A DNA stretch of 64,000 bases from Globodera rostochiensis. Lineage: Eukaryota > Nematoda > Chromadorea > Rhabditida > Heteroderidae. Under the pieces are notes generated by a model. That model was not told the origin of the DNA and did no database searches. It worked only from the letters and a program-made list of their open reading frames with translations. Made by a program: the position numbers and the translations under genes. How positions within the stretch are numbered: the first letter of the stretch is position 1; each line of letters begins with the position of its first letter. Shown piece by piece: positions 1 through 12,402 of the stretch. Where the stretch lies: the NCBI GenBank assembly GCA_018350325.1, contig JAEVLN010000009.1, forward strand, positions 2,005,388-2,069,387. The letters are read 5' to 3'.

Positions 1-489
1 CAGTAGGCACTAAAAAAATATGGAATAATTAAAAGCATAAATATTCTTAAAAGTTTTAAAAAACTCAATAAACTCTTTTTATTGCAATCTTATAATAAAC
101 ATATATTCATGTTTAGATAATGTGAAAGAGCGCCGCTTGGACAATTTAAATCATTTATACACAGATTCAGGTTCCGACCAGGCTGATTGAAGTGATTAAC
201 AAATTTTGCACTAAAATCTTTTTGTTAAAAAAATTTACAAACTGCAGTTAAGCTGGTGGCGCTTAGAAAATTTAAAAACTTTTGTTTCCCTTAAGATATT
301 TGCAAAACAAATAATGTTAAATAAAATAAAATTTTTATCCTAATCTAAGCTATAGGTAAATATTACAATAATTTCATATAATTTCATTTAAAGTTGAATA
401 TACTCTTTGTAAAATTCAGCAGTTTATAATTGATCAAAAACTCATAGTTATAAAAGATAATCTAATTGCATTTTTTAATTTTGATAGAC
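1..489. other. A+T-rich stretch, no gene seen
   Basis: No convincing coding frame, RNA gene or repeat boundary. The short G+C-richer patch near 125-200 has only a roughly 20-codon open frame and no recognisable product. Confidence 0.5.
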
Positions 490-3176
490 AAAACTTTAAT
501 TCTACAAAGAATTAAGCGAAATGGAGCATAGTTAATTGGTATTAAATATGGCATTATAATGAAATGGCCCGTAATTTTAACAAAGTCTTCGAATAGATGA
601 CTTTTTTTATTCAATTTTAATAAAAGTTATACTCTTTATGAATAATAAAGAAAACCCCAACCAGCGGCCACAAACTTAAAGATTATTAAGAATAAAACGT
701 TAAATTTAAATTTAAATAAATTAAATGCAAATTTTTACACCGATATTATAGAGCAGATGTCGTATTATTGCCTATGGTTTTTTTGAATAACAAAAAAATT
801 TATACTAATCTAAAGCAACATTCAATTCATACTCAACATTGTATCTTCGGCACTGCCTGTTTATAAAATCGAGCATGCATCAATTGAATAAAAGAAAATA
901 CACATTTATGCTGCTTAAAGCGATTATTATCCGATGAAGAAGATTAATAAACGGTATAATCATATTTATGTAATAATCAAACTCTATAAAAGTAAAATTT
1001 TGAAAAGTCACTAAATATTTAGATAATAAAAAAATAAATTTGAATAAAATTAAAATTCTTGTATTGACGCCAACGCAATTGTGTATATCAACAAGGAAAA
1101 CGCGCACGGTTAACGAGTGTTAAGGCAGAAATAAACTATAGAGATAAACTTTTCTTTGCAATATAAAAGCTTTAGTTTTGTTACAAAATAATTTGAGAAT
1201 AAAAAAATTTCATCGTGTATTAAAAAATTAATTTTATTTTTAACACAACCTCGCGCTATGCCAGTACATGAAAAAGAACAGACGTTACGCTTTCCTTCTT
1301 ATGGTTATAAGGTTTAATAATTAAAGTGTTTTTACTTAAAATCTAAAATTAGACTTATTTGAGGGAAAAAGTTAATTTAATAATAAAGTTAATACCATAT
1401 GAATCAAAAAAATAAAAAATAAAAAATGACAAATATTAGATGATAAAGATTCAAAAGTTTTTGATACTAAAATAAACAAAAAAATAATTAATAAATTCTA
1501 TTCAAACCCATATTATGTTAGGAATTGTATGGAAACATTAGAAACGCCGCAACAAAAAGGATGTAAAGCTTAAGAACAAATTTTTATAGAAAAATTCACC
1601 GAAGTTATAAAGTAACAACTTCAACCTCCTTAATCACAATTTGTTAAATTGTGGAACAAAAAATTGAATTATTATTAAATATCGCAGACAACTGAACTGA
1701 TTGGTCAAATATACTGGTTAGCTTAAAGAATATTTCTAATATTTTTTAAAACACATTTCAAAACACTAATTATCTTGAAACGAAAAATATAAAAAATAAA
1801 ACTACCAAAAAGCAAACCAAGTTATTTAAAATAATCTATAACAAACATTAATAAAAAATTATGTTCGACAAAAAAGCGCTTTACAAGTGCCATCTATAAA
1901 TTTGCTAATTAAAGGGAAAAAGGAAATGTAACTAACTTTTGGTATAAAACAAAAAGACATTTTTATAAATTCAAAAAAATATTATCATAAAACATTATTA
2001 TGTAAATTTTGAATTTAGGCGTACATAAAAAAGTTACTATGGTTTGTGCAAATTTTCAACAAAATATAAAGCATATAAAATTTAAATAAAAAAGTTAATT
2101 TAAACTTAAGTTAATAATTATTTGGTTATATAAAATTCTTTGTTTATTAATAAAATTTATACTCATATGATATGAAAAAGATAATTATGTAATAAAAAGA
2201 GTAATTATTCAAGACCAAATGTTTTAATATTTTACTCCATTTTTTCACATTTTGGTTAATAAATAAAAATATTTCAAAATAATATTCTCATAAACATGAA
2301 AAAATGACAGGAACTTTTGTTTGTTATTATTTGACAAAATAAAATACAAAAAGAACGAATATCGTACGAGATATATTGAGAAGTTATGAAAAATTTCATA
2401 TTTTAAATAAATTATGATTTTATAATTGTCAAATTATTTAATTTGAATTTTCTTTTCAATTGCCGCTCAATAAATTCCAATGCAGCATCTCCAATCTACG
2501 AAGTGAAATCCTCAGCAAGAGATCATTTTTCTATAAAGTTAAATAATAAACGAAGTTTTAACTAACAGAACATCACTAACAAAAGGATTTATTTCTGAAC
2601 ACTAAAACTAAAAATAAACAACAAAAAAATTATTAAATGTATTTAACACAACTTATTTTATCATTTTACGTAATCAAACCAAATAAAATTTTTAAAAATT
2701 TGATTTAATTAATTTAAAAAAGATTTTTTATGTACGTATCAGGGCTGTCAATATCGTCTCCTCAAATAATTTATAAAAATGGACTATCAACGAAGATATA
2801 TTTACAAAAAGACTTACTCGTTATTTGTTTTAAAACTATATTTTGTGGCTCAACCTTGGCTGCGAAGATGACGCATATCCCAGCAGGATGACAACACGTG
2901 AGAGGAGAGTTAGCCGACAACAATGAAAATGAAAATGCAAAATATTTCAAAATTAAATGTTACAACGTACTATTCAACTTTAATAATACTTGTTTTACAA
3001 AAACTCTATAAATAATTGAAAAGGTTTATTAAGTATTTAGATGAAATTAAATGGAAAGCTTTTTATGTATTAAAAATAATTCTCTTGTAGTGATAATAAA
3101 TAATCTTTAAAAAATGAAATGAGCAAAAACAACATAAATACATTCAATTAGCTAAGAATATAATATAATAACCTTC
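490..3176 (+). repeat. Left arm of diverged inverted repeat A
   Basis: Blocks of this segment recur in reverse complement at 14568-16815. Examples: 1540-1740 matches 16090-16280, 1860-2040 matches 15800-15970, 2340-2410 matches 14960-15020, and 2855-3176 matches 14568-14810. The copies differ by many substitutions and by several indels of hundreds of bases (mainly around 2070-2340 versus 15020-15790), so the duplication is old. A third copy of the outer part, in direct orientation, is at 46600-47735. No gene is evident, only a short frame in both arms containing GCEDDAYPSRM. Confidence 0.8.
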
Positions 3177-3182
3177 CTAGTG

Positions 3183-4271
3183 TAATTTGGTCATCAACGC
3201 ACCCCATCTAATAATTTTTTAGTTACTTTTTTGAACATTTTATTTTTTGAAGAAATAGTGTGCTAAAAAGAGAGAGTCAGACGGCTAGAGTAATTTGGTC
3301 ATCAACGCACCCCATCTAATAATTTTTTAGTTACTTTTTTGAACATTTTATTTTTTGAAGAAATAGTGTGCTAAAAAGAGAGAGTAAGACGGCTAGAGTA
3401 ATTTGTTCATCAACGCACCCCATCTAATAATTTTTTAGTTACTTTTTTGAATATTTTATTTTTTGAAGAAATAGTGTGCCAAAAAGAGAGAGTCAGACGG
3501 TTAGAGCAATTTGGTCATCAACGCACCCCATCTAATAATTTTTTAGTTACTTTTTTGAACATTTTATTTTTTGAAGAAATAGTGTGCTAAAAAGAGAGAG
3601 TAAGACGGCTAGAGCAATTTGGTCATCAACGCACCCCATCTAATAATTTTTTAGTTACTTTTTTGAACATTTTATTTTTTGAAGAAATAGTGTGCTAAAA
3701 AGAGAGAGTAAGACGGCTAGAGTAATTTGGTCATCAACGCACCCCATCTAATAATTTTTTAGTTACTTTTTTGAATATTTTATTTTTTGAAGAAATAGTG
3801 TGCCAAAAAGAGAGAGTCATACGGTTAGAGTAATTTGGTCATCAACGCACCCCATCTAATAATTTTTTAGTTACTTTTTTGAACATTTTATTTTTTGAAG
3901 AAATAGTGTGCTAAAAAGAGAGAGTCAGACGGTTAGAATAAATTTGGTCATCAACGCACCCCATCTAATAATTTTTTAGTTACTTTTTTGAACATTTTAT
4001 TTTTTGAAGAAATAGTTTGCCAAAAAGAGAGAGTCAGACGGTTAGAGTAATTTGGTCATCAACGCACCCCATCTAATAATTTTTTAGTTACTTTTTTGAA
4101 CATTTTATTTTTTGAAGAAATAGTGTGCTAAAAAGAGAGAGTCAGACGGTTAGAATAAATTTGGTCATCAACGCACCCCATCTAATAATTTTTTAGTTAC
4201 TTTTTTGAACATTTTATTTTTTGAAGAAATAGTGTGCCAAAAAGAGAGAGTCAGACGGTTAGAGTAATTTG
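3183..4271 (+). repeat. 108-bp satellite array, ten units
   Basis: Ten head-to-tail copies of a 108-109 bp unit begin near 3183, 3291, 3399, 3507, 3615, 3723, 3831, 3939, 4048 and 4156, followed by a few bases of an eleventh. Units differ at only a few diagnostic positions: gaacatt/gaatatt, gctaa/gccaa, tcagac/taagac, ctagag/ttagag. Units 7 and 9 end in a one-base-longer junction (gaataaattt). There is no open frame. Spacing is perfectly regular with no separate spacer class, so it is a satellite and not a CRISPR-like array. A solitary decayed unit occurs at 16818-16970. Confidence 0.97.
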
Positions 4272-4985
4272 AATTGTTTTTTATTCATTTTTAAAGAATT
4301 TTTAGCATAATTATTATTTAGCAGACAAGATAGGCAAATTATTATAAACTTTTTTTTTAATATTTTGATTCAGTCAAAGGTGATGTAGTAACTTAATCAA
4401 ATGTATCAATTAAAATTAAACTGTTGCATAATCTTCTATGTTGTTTCAACGATTTAATCAAAATATTAATGCTGCCGAATATGTGTTGTAAAAATATTAA
4501 TCAAAATCTTAAAATTTTGTAAACAAATTATTTAATACCAGTATAAATATGCATTTCTAAAATTTAACTATTAATATAATGAAATTAACTTTTGCAAAAG
4601 ACAATACATGTAATGATTACAAACAAAAAAACTAAACTTTATTTTAAGAAAATATTTATTTGCAAAATAAAAGAATAAAGTTTTACAATAGATTTAAAAA
4701 TAAAAATTTGTTTTTTACTTATTGTTTCAATTAGATTTAATGAAATATTTTGATAAGTTTTTGGAGTTATTATTTAATTTAGGAATTTATTTTTTGGTTA
4801 AAAGGAATTAAACGTAATTAGAACTTTATCTTGAATAAAAATTAAGGCCTGCTGAATGATCGGAAGATTGACGTTACGGTCCTGCAGAGCACGTCATTTC
4901 ATAGATTAATATTTCTATCTTTTTAATTCTTTATTAAATGTGTTTCTATAATTAATCAACTTTTAATTTTTATTAGGTTTTCTTT
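4272..4985. other. A+T-rich stretch, no gene seen
   Basis: Follows the satellite. A G+C-richer patch at 4850-4905 has no convincing frame. Confidence 0.5.
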
Positions 4986-5148
4986 CTCTCGTGTTTCATA
5001 TATTTTGACCAATCACTTTTATTATTTTATACCATGTTTTCCAGCCAAACACTTATTGTATTTTAAAATTCTAATAATGTATTTAAGTTTAATATGTAAA
5101 ATTTTTTAGATAAATAATTAGTTTTTTTTCATTTCAATTTTTTGTGCA

Positions 5149-5241
5149 TTATATATTGTTGGAAATCTCTGCATTCACAGAACCCATAGACATGCAGAAC
5201 ACGATTGTATGCCCCATTTCGTGGACACTCACCCTGGCCAT
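5149..5241 (-). other. 30-codon open frame shared with the other arm
   Basis: Starts MARVSVHEMGHTIVFC and ends at TAA. The inverted-repeat copy at 22016-22114 starts MARLSVHEIGHTIMFC and also has an HExxH sequence. The copies diverge after GSV because of a one-base difference, exactly where each has a possible GT donor (gtgaat, gtaatg). The third zinc ligand typical of metzincins (HExxHxxGxxH) is absent. It could be a relic exon or chance. Confidence 0.2.
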
Positions 5242-6366
5242 GTTGTGTTAAATAATGATGTTTTATAGTCTAAAGAATAAATTCTTTTACATGGCTGGTT
5301 ATTAGATCAGTAAAAAATCGAAGAAAGCTTTATTGTTGAGTTTTATCTTTATTCGATAAAAATTAATATTTATAGTAAAATTAATTTTGGGTTCAATAGT
5401 TTTTAAAATTTTGGTAGGGTATTTAAATGTTTAAAGTATGTACAATTAACAAACATTTTTATTGAATAAGATAAATAGTGTTATTTTTTTATTACTATAC
5501 TAGATTTAATGAAATCTTTTTGATAAGTTTTTGGAGTTATATCTTCTAATTTTTTTATAAATGTGTTTCTATAATTAATCAATTTTTCATTTTTATTAGA
5601 AGATTATTTCGATAAAAATATCTATTCAATGTTTAAGATTAAACTCAATTTACAATAGTTCAAAAGGAATCTCTAATTATCATCAAATAAAAAGCTCACA
5701 TTTATTAACCGTATTTATGTTAACTAATATTTAAGATTGTTATATCGTGTTACTTAAAGATTACGTTTGATTTGATTTTTATAATGTTAAAATATTGTGG
5801 TTGATGATTTTTTATCATAATGTTCTGATGTTACTTTAATTTTTATTAGAAAGCTATTGATTTTTACGTCCCTATTGGAGGGTCAAGCCAGTCCTACTGC
5901 GTAGGGTAGGTTTCCCTGATAAGCATGATCTTATTTTAAATTTAATTATATGTTAAAGCTCAAATTTTTAAAAACGCATTATATTGTGTTTATGTAATAA
6001 ATTTTGATCTAGCCGGTTTTACTTATTTACTGTTAAATCAAAGCTGTGTTTGAAACAACTATTAAAATCGTCTTACAGAAATATATATTTTATAATAAAA
6101 TCTAAATATCAATGCGATAGAAGTATAGCAAATATTCGTTTTACAAAAAGTAATAAGGCTACAGAAAAAAAATCAAACGTTTTGTAAGATCAACCACGGT
6201 CCTGTTTTACCTCATTTAAATGATTCGAAATATTAAAACTATAATAAAAGAACAATAAAAAATTTGCTTATTTATAATCTAAAAAACTTGCAAAATATAC
6301 ATAATTAATCAGTGAAAATAAGAATTAAAACCCGTTTTTTAGCACGGAGATCAATCAATCCTGAAC

Positions 6367-6445
6367 CAGGGATGGGCAGAATTCGTTTTCCGTTATATTT
6401 TTGCCTTTCCCCGTTTTTCGTTAAAACCCCATTTTTACGGGGAAA
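6367..6445 (+). mobile_element. Fragment with hAT-type terminus
   Basis: The sequence starts CAGGGATGGGCA, a classic hAT-superfamily end, and continues with repeated ttccgtt/cccgttttt words. A matching right end with target duplication was not found, so the piece looks truncated. It lies inside inverted repeat B. Confidence 0.4.
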
Positions 6446-6900
6446 AAAACAATGCAATTAACATATCTTATTCTGAATAAGAAAATAATTAAATATAAAG
6501 TTTACCAAAATCTAAATTGTCCTCAGAAGAAAGGAATTCCTATGCGGGAGCAGAGCATAGTCAACGGGATTTCCTATTTCCCGAGTAAAAATTAAATTAA
6601 GAATATAATTAATATTAACATTAGTTAATTAAAATAGTAAAATAACAACAAATACTAAATTAATCAATATTTAAACTTTCAATACTACATTATAAATTGT
6701 ATAATAATTTAATAAAAAGAAAAATATTATAAAAGTATAATTAAAGAAAAACTTAAAATTCGGACAGAATAATTAAGAAATTTTAAACATTGTTTTCACT
6801 GATGAATATTTTTTAAACTTGAATCAAACCAAAAATAAACAAAATTGTTATTGAAAATTTATTGTAAAATATCCCTTTTGTAAAAAGTTTGATGAAATAT

Positions 6901-8703
6901 AAAGTAGTAATTATTCTACATCAATAGAATCTATTGATAACATAATAGCTTAAAACTAATTACATTTATTTGTTGTAAAATTTAATATGCCTAAAGTGGT
7001 AATTTTAATGAAGTGAGATGCTCCGACCGCAATAAATAATTCACCGAAGAATTAAAAATAAACTTACTAATTAAAATACAAAACTTATTCAATCTTTTTG
7101 TATAATTAGAATAATTTCTTAACTATTTAACTATACATTAAAATTTAATCGTTGTATTTGTAAATTTATTTTAAACCGGTTAGACTTACCTACTTTAAAG
7201 TACATTGTAATTTAATTGAGCCCGCTGAGTAATTTAAATATTTTAAATAATATTTACCGTAATAAATTTATAACAATATTTTTACTATCTTGTAAAAATT
7301 AATTAGTAATTCATAAAATTAATTTTTTATTTCTAGTTAATGCTTTTAAAGTCATTTTTGAATTGCTCAAATTGTTATTATATTTTTTAGGTATATTTAT
7401 TATTTTGAGCTATTTTATGTACTGTAACGATTAGGAATTACATCTAAATAATATTTAAAATAAATTCGCCAAATTTTTCGGCACACATTATAAAGTGAAA
7501 ATTGTGTTGCTCTCTGTAAGAGTTTTCAAAGACAGTAAACGAAAATCATTATAAAACAAAATGCAAGGAGAACCTTTAACTTAATATTAATTTAATCATT
7601 GTTTTTTTTTCATGAATAGATTTTAATTAAAAATTTGTTGTTTCTTTTTTATTTGGCGACAAGATACAAAGATTGTTTTTTTATAAACATCTGGAGTGCC
7701 GAAGATACGATGTTTATATAAACAATATTTATTTTCAAAATGTTTTCAATATTTGAAGAATTTTCAATTTTAGACATTTTTTCTTTGGGTGTAACTCAAA
7801 TATTAATTTTAGACATTTATAGCTTTTTAATTTTTAAATTCTATTACAATAGAGTAATATTCGGTAGAAGCATATCAAAAAGCGCTTAATGCATTTCATA
7901 CATTAAAACAAATATGGCACCCTTGCTTTATCATCATCATTGAACATAAATTGAGTTTTGCTTTTTTTTGAGTAAATATTTAATAACGCAGAATATATTG
8001 TAGTATTTTAGAATTACGTTTTAAAGTTTCATCATAACAAAATAAGTATTAATGCTTAGCGCACCCGCCTTTGTGTAAATTTATATGTATTTAAGTTCAT
8101 TTATTTAAAAAACATGTGATGGATTATATTAATTAAGTGAATTTTTTAAAATTATATTTGCGTTATTTCTGATATATATTTGTAGGTTAAAATTGATAAA
8201 CTCATAATAGCATTTTAAATAAGTTGAAAAACAAACAAGGTTGTAAATTTTTTAATTGATTCATCAACTTAGTTATGTATTTAAAAAATAATGATAGTAA
8301 TAGCAAAAAAATAATTTTGCTAAAATTATATTTTTATTAGTCCACAATGATTTTAATATTTGTATTTTAATTTTAACAATAATTGATTGATAATGTTGTT
8401 AGCAGCAACAAGCCACTCTGAAGCGCACTGCGCGGAGTCTTGACTGGCACTGTTATAAACACATAGCAGCACATACCAAGGTTCCTAAAAAATATCAAGT
8501 TAAATACAAAAACGCATGTTGGAGTTACTATGAATAATCTATTTTATTATATCACCCATATGACAAACAATTTTATTAATAAATTAAAAAATATATTAAA
8601 AAAGATTTGAAAACCATGACTTTGTGGCGCCATTTTAAAAATCATAAATTCTTAACTAACCTTTCAAAAGCTGAAAGAAAATCCAATTTCAATTAATTTA
8701 AAA
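6901..8703. other. A+T-rich stretch with one G+C-richer island
   Basis: Mostly featureless. The island at about 8400-8480 is open in two minus-strand frames for about 30 codons, with nothing recognisable. A short motif at 843-867 (gtatcttcggcact) recurs inverted at 7684-7712. Confidence 0.4.
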
Positions 8704-8889
8704 TCAATTAGAAAGCCATAATTTGGCCAACACTTCCTTCCTTAATTGCTTTCTAATGACTTGCTTTTTTGTAATCGAGTTTTTGACTGTCTTAACTTTA
8801 GTGTTCCTCACAACAACATCGCCCTCTCTCAGCCAGAAATCATCATCATCGTAGGAGTTGAACAGCCGTGAAAGTATGCGTAGTACATA
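8704..8889 (-). CDS. Exon-like open frame, unrecognised
   Basis: A 61-codon frame without a start codon, ending TGA at 8706-8704. Its codons look coding: NSYDDDDFWLREGDVVV, then NTKVKTVKNSITKK, then QVIRKQLRKEVLAKLW. The product is charged and basic towards its C-terminus, with no membrane segment. G+C is visibly higher than in the flanks. No clear splice acceptor is visible upstream (an in-frame TAA lies at 8892-8890), so this could be a terminal exon whose acceptor I cannot place, or a relic. I do not recognise the family. Confidence 0.35.
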   Translation of the reverse strand, partial: YVLRILSRLFNSYDDDDFWLREGDVVVRNTKVKTVKNSITKKQVIRKQLRKEVLAKLWLSN

Positions 8890-10674
8890 TTATATTTACA
8901 CATTTAATTTTTAATAAAATTATATATCTAAAAAATTACAATTAAAAACGAAATGCAAAATTATTTTTTATTGTTTTATAAATAAATGGACTAATAAAAT
9001 AAATTAATAAGATTTAATAATAGCAATGCCAAAAAAGTGAAAAACTTAAAATTTAATAATTAATTACATATAACTAACGATGCCAACATTATAAATCAGA
9101 TAGCAAAATATAAATTAAACATCAAAAAAGCTATTTTTTGAAATAAATAAAATTTACGTTATAATAAATTTTAAATATTCATCATTTAATCAAAATAAAT
9201 AGAAAATACATTTTTATTATAACCTCAGGCAATTATACTTTTTTTTAAAAGCCGAGTTTCCACTCAAGTGCCTGCCAAGGTGGAATAAATTAAAGGAAGG
9301 TTTAAGATGAATTTAAAGACAACAATATTTTAGTTAAAAATGTGTCTTAATTAAATCTTTTAAAAATAACAATAACAATATTCAAAATATTTAAAAATGA
9401 TTAGAGATCTGAAAATGATTTCACCAATATATTTAAAATGAAACCATTACATAGTTCAATTCAAAGACAAAAAGAAATTCCTTTTTTTTAATAAAAACAA
9501 AACAAAAAAGATGTCAAAAGAAGGAGATATGTTGGGTTGTCTTCAAATTAATGCAAAAAGAAAAACAATTTTAATTATAGCCTCGGGCATGATAATTAAT
9601 AGGTGAAGCTGTCTGATTTTTTTAAAACCCGAGTGTTCGTTATTACTTTTACTTTAAAATATGCATTAAAAGAAATATTGTCACCAATCAAATATATCAA
9701 AACAAATTTGAGTGATTAAGACTAAGATGAGAATAAAATTTCTTAAAATTTGGAATGCCTGATTATAGAAAACATTTTGTTCATTTTTTAAAAACAGTGT
9801 ATACGACAATTAATTGATTTAACTTAATTTTTTCCAAAGTTTGTAAAACTCATATCGCAAGTTTCATTGATAACTAGAGAAAGTGACTAAGATGAGAGTA
9901 AATTTGTAACGTTTTAAATACAAAATAATGTTAAATATAAGAAATTACTCAAGAATTAATATAATTATAAAAAACTATAATATTAAAATTACGGAACAAT
10001 CAAAGCTTAAACTACTAATATACAAACAATTTCAATTGTAAAAATTAATAAAAATTAAAAAAAAACTAAAAAACATTTATTAAATCCTTCAATCAAAAAA
10101 AAGGAAAAAACCTCTTTTTGACAAAAAAACTAAAAATAAATAAACTTGAAGATCTCCTATAAAAATGTGGCTGGGAATTATAGTCATTAAATTCCTAAAA
10201 TATATATGCTAGCTCATCTTGTTGAATAAATAAGAATTCTTGTTTTTGACAACAAAGAAGTGTAAAAAATGATACGAAGTGCAATTTAAATAATTTAAAC
10301 CATCTAAATTTTGCAAAACAAGATAGACAAGTATAAAAAATGATAAGAAGAATGCTGCCCATTTAGCCATAATAATATTTTAAAGAAAATATTTAAATTA
10401 AAATTAAATCCTTTTAATGTTTTGTATATAAACAAACAATGGTGCAAATACAGCATAAAGTAATAAATTGTTATAATTTACAAAATTTAAATATAATTAA
10501 AAGTTTTTATATTGACAAATATAAAAAAATTTAATTTAAAGCAAATGCACTCTATGATTTAATTAAATTTAAATTAAAATAGCAGTACCAAAAAACAAAA
10601 AAATATTATTATATAAAAATTAAATAAAAAAGATATTTGACTGCGAGCACCAGCCTTTATTTCGTTTTAAAAAG
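8890..10674. other. A+T-rich stretch, minor internal repeats
   Basis: No gene seen. Two similar pieces, 9220-9262 and 9575-9645 (tata-cctc-ggca ... aaaa-ccgagt), lie about 360 bp apart, and the word gactaagatgaga occurs at about 9720 and 9890. This suggests an old local duplication. Confidence 0.4.
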
Positions 10675-10680
10675 GTGCAG

Positions 10681-10893
10681 ATTAAATCAACTCATCTTTA
10701 TATTAAGAGAAACGTCCTCAAACCTTTGGTTTTTACATTGGTAATGATTAATATTCATAATTATACGCAATTAGCCCAGCAAAATCGATTGAAAAATTAT
10801 TTGAAAATTGTCGCCAAATCTGGGCTACTGTTCATCCGAGGGAGTGAACAGACAACTCGCGGCTATTCTTTAAACATATCAAAAACTTCTTAA
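10681..10893 (+). CDS. Possible relic coding segment, unrecognised
   Basis: An open frame of about 70 codons follows an acceptor-like ggtgcag. The middle (LAQQNRLKNYLKIVAKSG, then LLFIRGSEQTTRGY) has higher G+C and coding-like codons, while its start is A+T-rich. A GTAATG resembling a donor occurs at 10741. There is no recognisable domain and no ATG that obviously begins it. It may be chance. Confidence 0.2.
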   Translation: MKSTHLYIKRNVLKPLVFTLVMINIHNYTQLAQQNRLKNYLKIVAKSGLLFIRGSEQTTRGYSLNISKTS

Positions 10894-11448
10894 TTATATT
10901 ATATTTATTGGTATGGATGTTAACTTTCTAAATAAAAACGCGGTTATTACAACTTGAATCGAAATTTTGAACCCAATGGATAAGTTCGACAGTCTCATTA
11001 TTTCTTTTAAAAATTTACTCTTTAAAAAATATACCCAACCATTAGGTAAAATAATGTTTTATATTAGAAAATTGGTAAATTAATTAAATTTTTGGTTACC
11101 TATAACTTATAAGCGCATAATAAATTATTTATATATAAATCTTAATTATGCTTTTAAAGTTCAAATCTCAATATATGTAAATTAAATATTGAAAGAATTA
11201 TAATCAAACAAAAATATAATGAATTACATAATTTATTGTAAAATCATTAATTAACAAATTATGAGCAATAAAATAAACAGTTTTAAAATTTGCAAATTGC
11301 CGTCGAAACAAGCAAATTGCACCGAGCCAGAGCTGCTCCCAATATTGGGTAGGTGTATAACATTTAAACATATTTATGATCAATTAATTTGAAAGAATTT
11401 TTTTAATAAAAAAACTTATTTTGATAATTATCACTGAAATTAAAAGTT
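10894..11448. other. A+T-rich stretch, no gene seen
   Basis: Only a small G+C-richer patch near 11300-11350 without a convincing frame. Confidence 0.4.
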
Positions 11449-11456
11449 AATTAAAG

Positions 11457-12394
11457 TAGTGTTAGGCAAATGGGGTTTTTCGGTAATCGGTAACGGTAAA
11501 TCGGTAAATTACCGTTACCGAAAAATACCGAAATCTCAACATTTTTCTCGGTCGGTAATCGGTAACGGTAAACCGGTAAATTACCGTTACCGAAAAATAC
11601 CGAAATCTCAACATTTTTCTCGGTAACGGTAAATCGGTAAATTACCGAAAAAATCCCGATACCGAAAATTACCGGCCAAAAAATTCGGTATACCGACCGG
11701 TAATCGGTAATTTTTGGAATTTTTAAATTCTAATTTAAAATGAACAAAACAATTTATTCAATACTTATAATTGATAATGGGCAATGTTTTGTTTAGAAAA
11801 ATAAGCATCTCAGCTGTTGCTGGGTTTAATAAATTGCGGCGGTAATTAAAAACATCTCTTGCTACAGAGAAAATCCTTTCGCTTTCAACAGATGTCGCTT
11901 GCGCCGAAAGGTAGCGGCGAACAATGGGGGACAAAATAGGGAACATTTTTTCATTCTCTTTCCAATAATTGAAAGGATCACTGTCCAACGGCTCCAAAAA
12001 TTCGCTTTTTGCATTCATTACATTCTGATTCGTCTTTATTACATTTTGTATAAAGACCAATATTCCAAATTAAACTCATATTCAATCTAAAAACACAGAG
12101 GGAGAATCGTCGGATAGCAATTTAGTCAATAAATTAGGGGGAATTCATCCAATTCAAGACATTATTCGCCAAAAAATTAGCATTTAAAAAAATTACCGAT
12201 TACCGAAAATTACCGCGGTAAACAGAAATGGCTCGGTCGGTAATCGGTAACGGTAATTCGGTAAATTACCGTTACCGAAAAATACCGAAATCTCCTAAAT
12301 TTTCTCGGTCGGTATACCGAATCGGTAATACCGAAAAAATTACCGCGGTAATACCGAAAATTACCGCGGTAATACCGTACCGTGCCTAACACTA
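11457..12394 (-). mobile_element. hAT-superfamily DNA transposon remnant
   Basis: The ends are 12-bp perfect terminal inverted repeats, TAGTGTTAGGCA (11457-11468) and TGCCTAACACTA (12383-12394). They are flanked by a perfect 8-bp target-site duplication AATTAAAG (11449-11456 and 12395-12402), the hAT signature length. Both subterminal regions (11475-11730 and 12190-12382) reiterate CGGTAA/TTACCG in both orientations, presumably transposase-binding repeats. The 938-bp element keeps only the C-terminal hAT dimerisation segment of a transposase on the minus strand, so it is an internally deleted, non-autonomous copy. Confidence 0.93.
11758..12060 (-). pseudogene. hAT transposase, C-terminal dimerisation fragment
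   Basis: The frame gives [20 protein letters not shown], then [19 protein letters not shown], then NYRRNLLNP and [11 protein letters not shown]. This is the well-conserved hAT C-terminal dimerisation pattern (DP..YW...FP.L....R.YL...ATS..SER.FS....RR..L.P...E.L.FL). Known hAT transposases run to roughly 600 residues or more; the BED zinc finger and the catalytic RNase H-like core are missing. The frame is closed upstream by an in-frame TAA, and no natural start is present. The recognisable part has no stop. It lies inside the element bounded at 11457 and 12394. Confidence 0.92.
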
Positions 12395-12402
12395 AATTAA
12401 AG

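Larger units (their letters stand above)
4990..6900 (+). repeat. Left arm of diverged inverted repeat B
   Basis: Reverse-complement matches to 20650-22200. 5145-5290 matches 21950-22110; 6450-6620 matches 20950-21140; 6660-6760 matches 20690-20780. The intervening part (5300-6440 versus 21150-21940) is poorly alignable by eye. A short extra copy of the 6450-6490 stretch is at 27440-27485. The block carries a hAT-like end near 6367 and a 30-codon minus-strand frame at 5149-5241. Confidence 0.7.

Noticed and set aside
3183..4271. CRISPR-like or coding tandem array
   Set aside because: The whole 108-bp unit repeats without unique spacers, and every frame has stops. It is a satellite.
5149..5241. 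Zinc-protease active site (HEMGH)
   Set aside because: No third ligand, and the frame is only 30 codons inside an old repeat. Recorded only as a conserved micro-frame.
8400..8480. tRNA-like G+C-rich patch
   Set aside because: No T-loop consensus or cloverleaf pairing could be found. The same negative result holds for other G+C-rich patches in the window.
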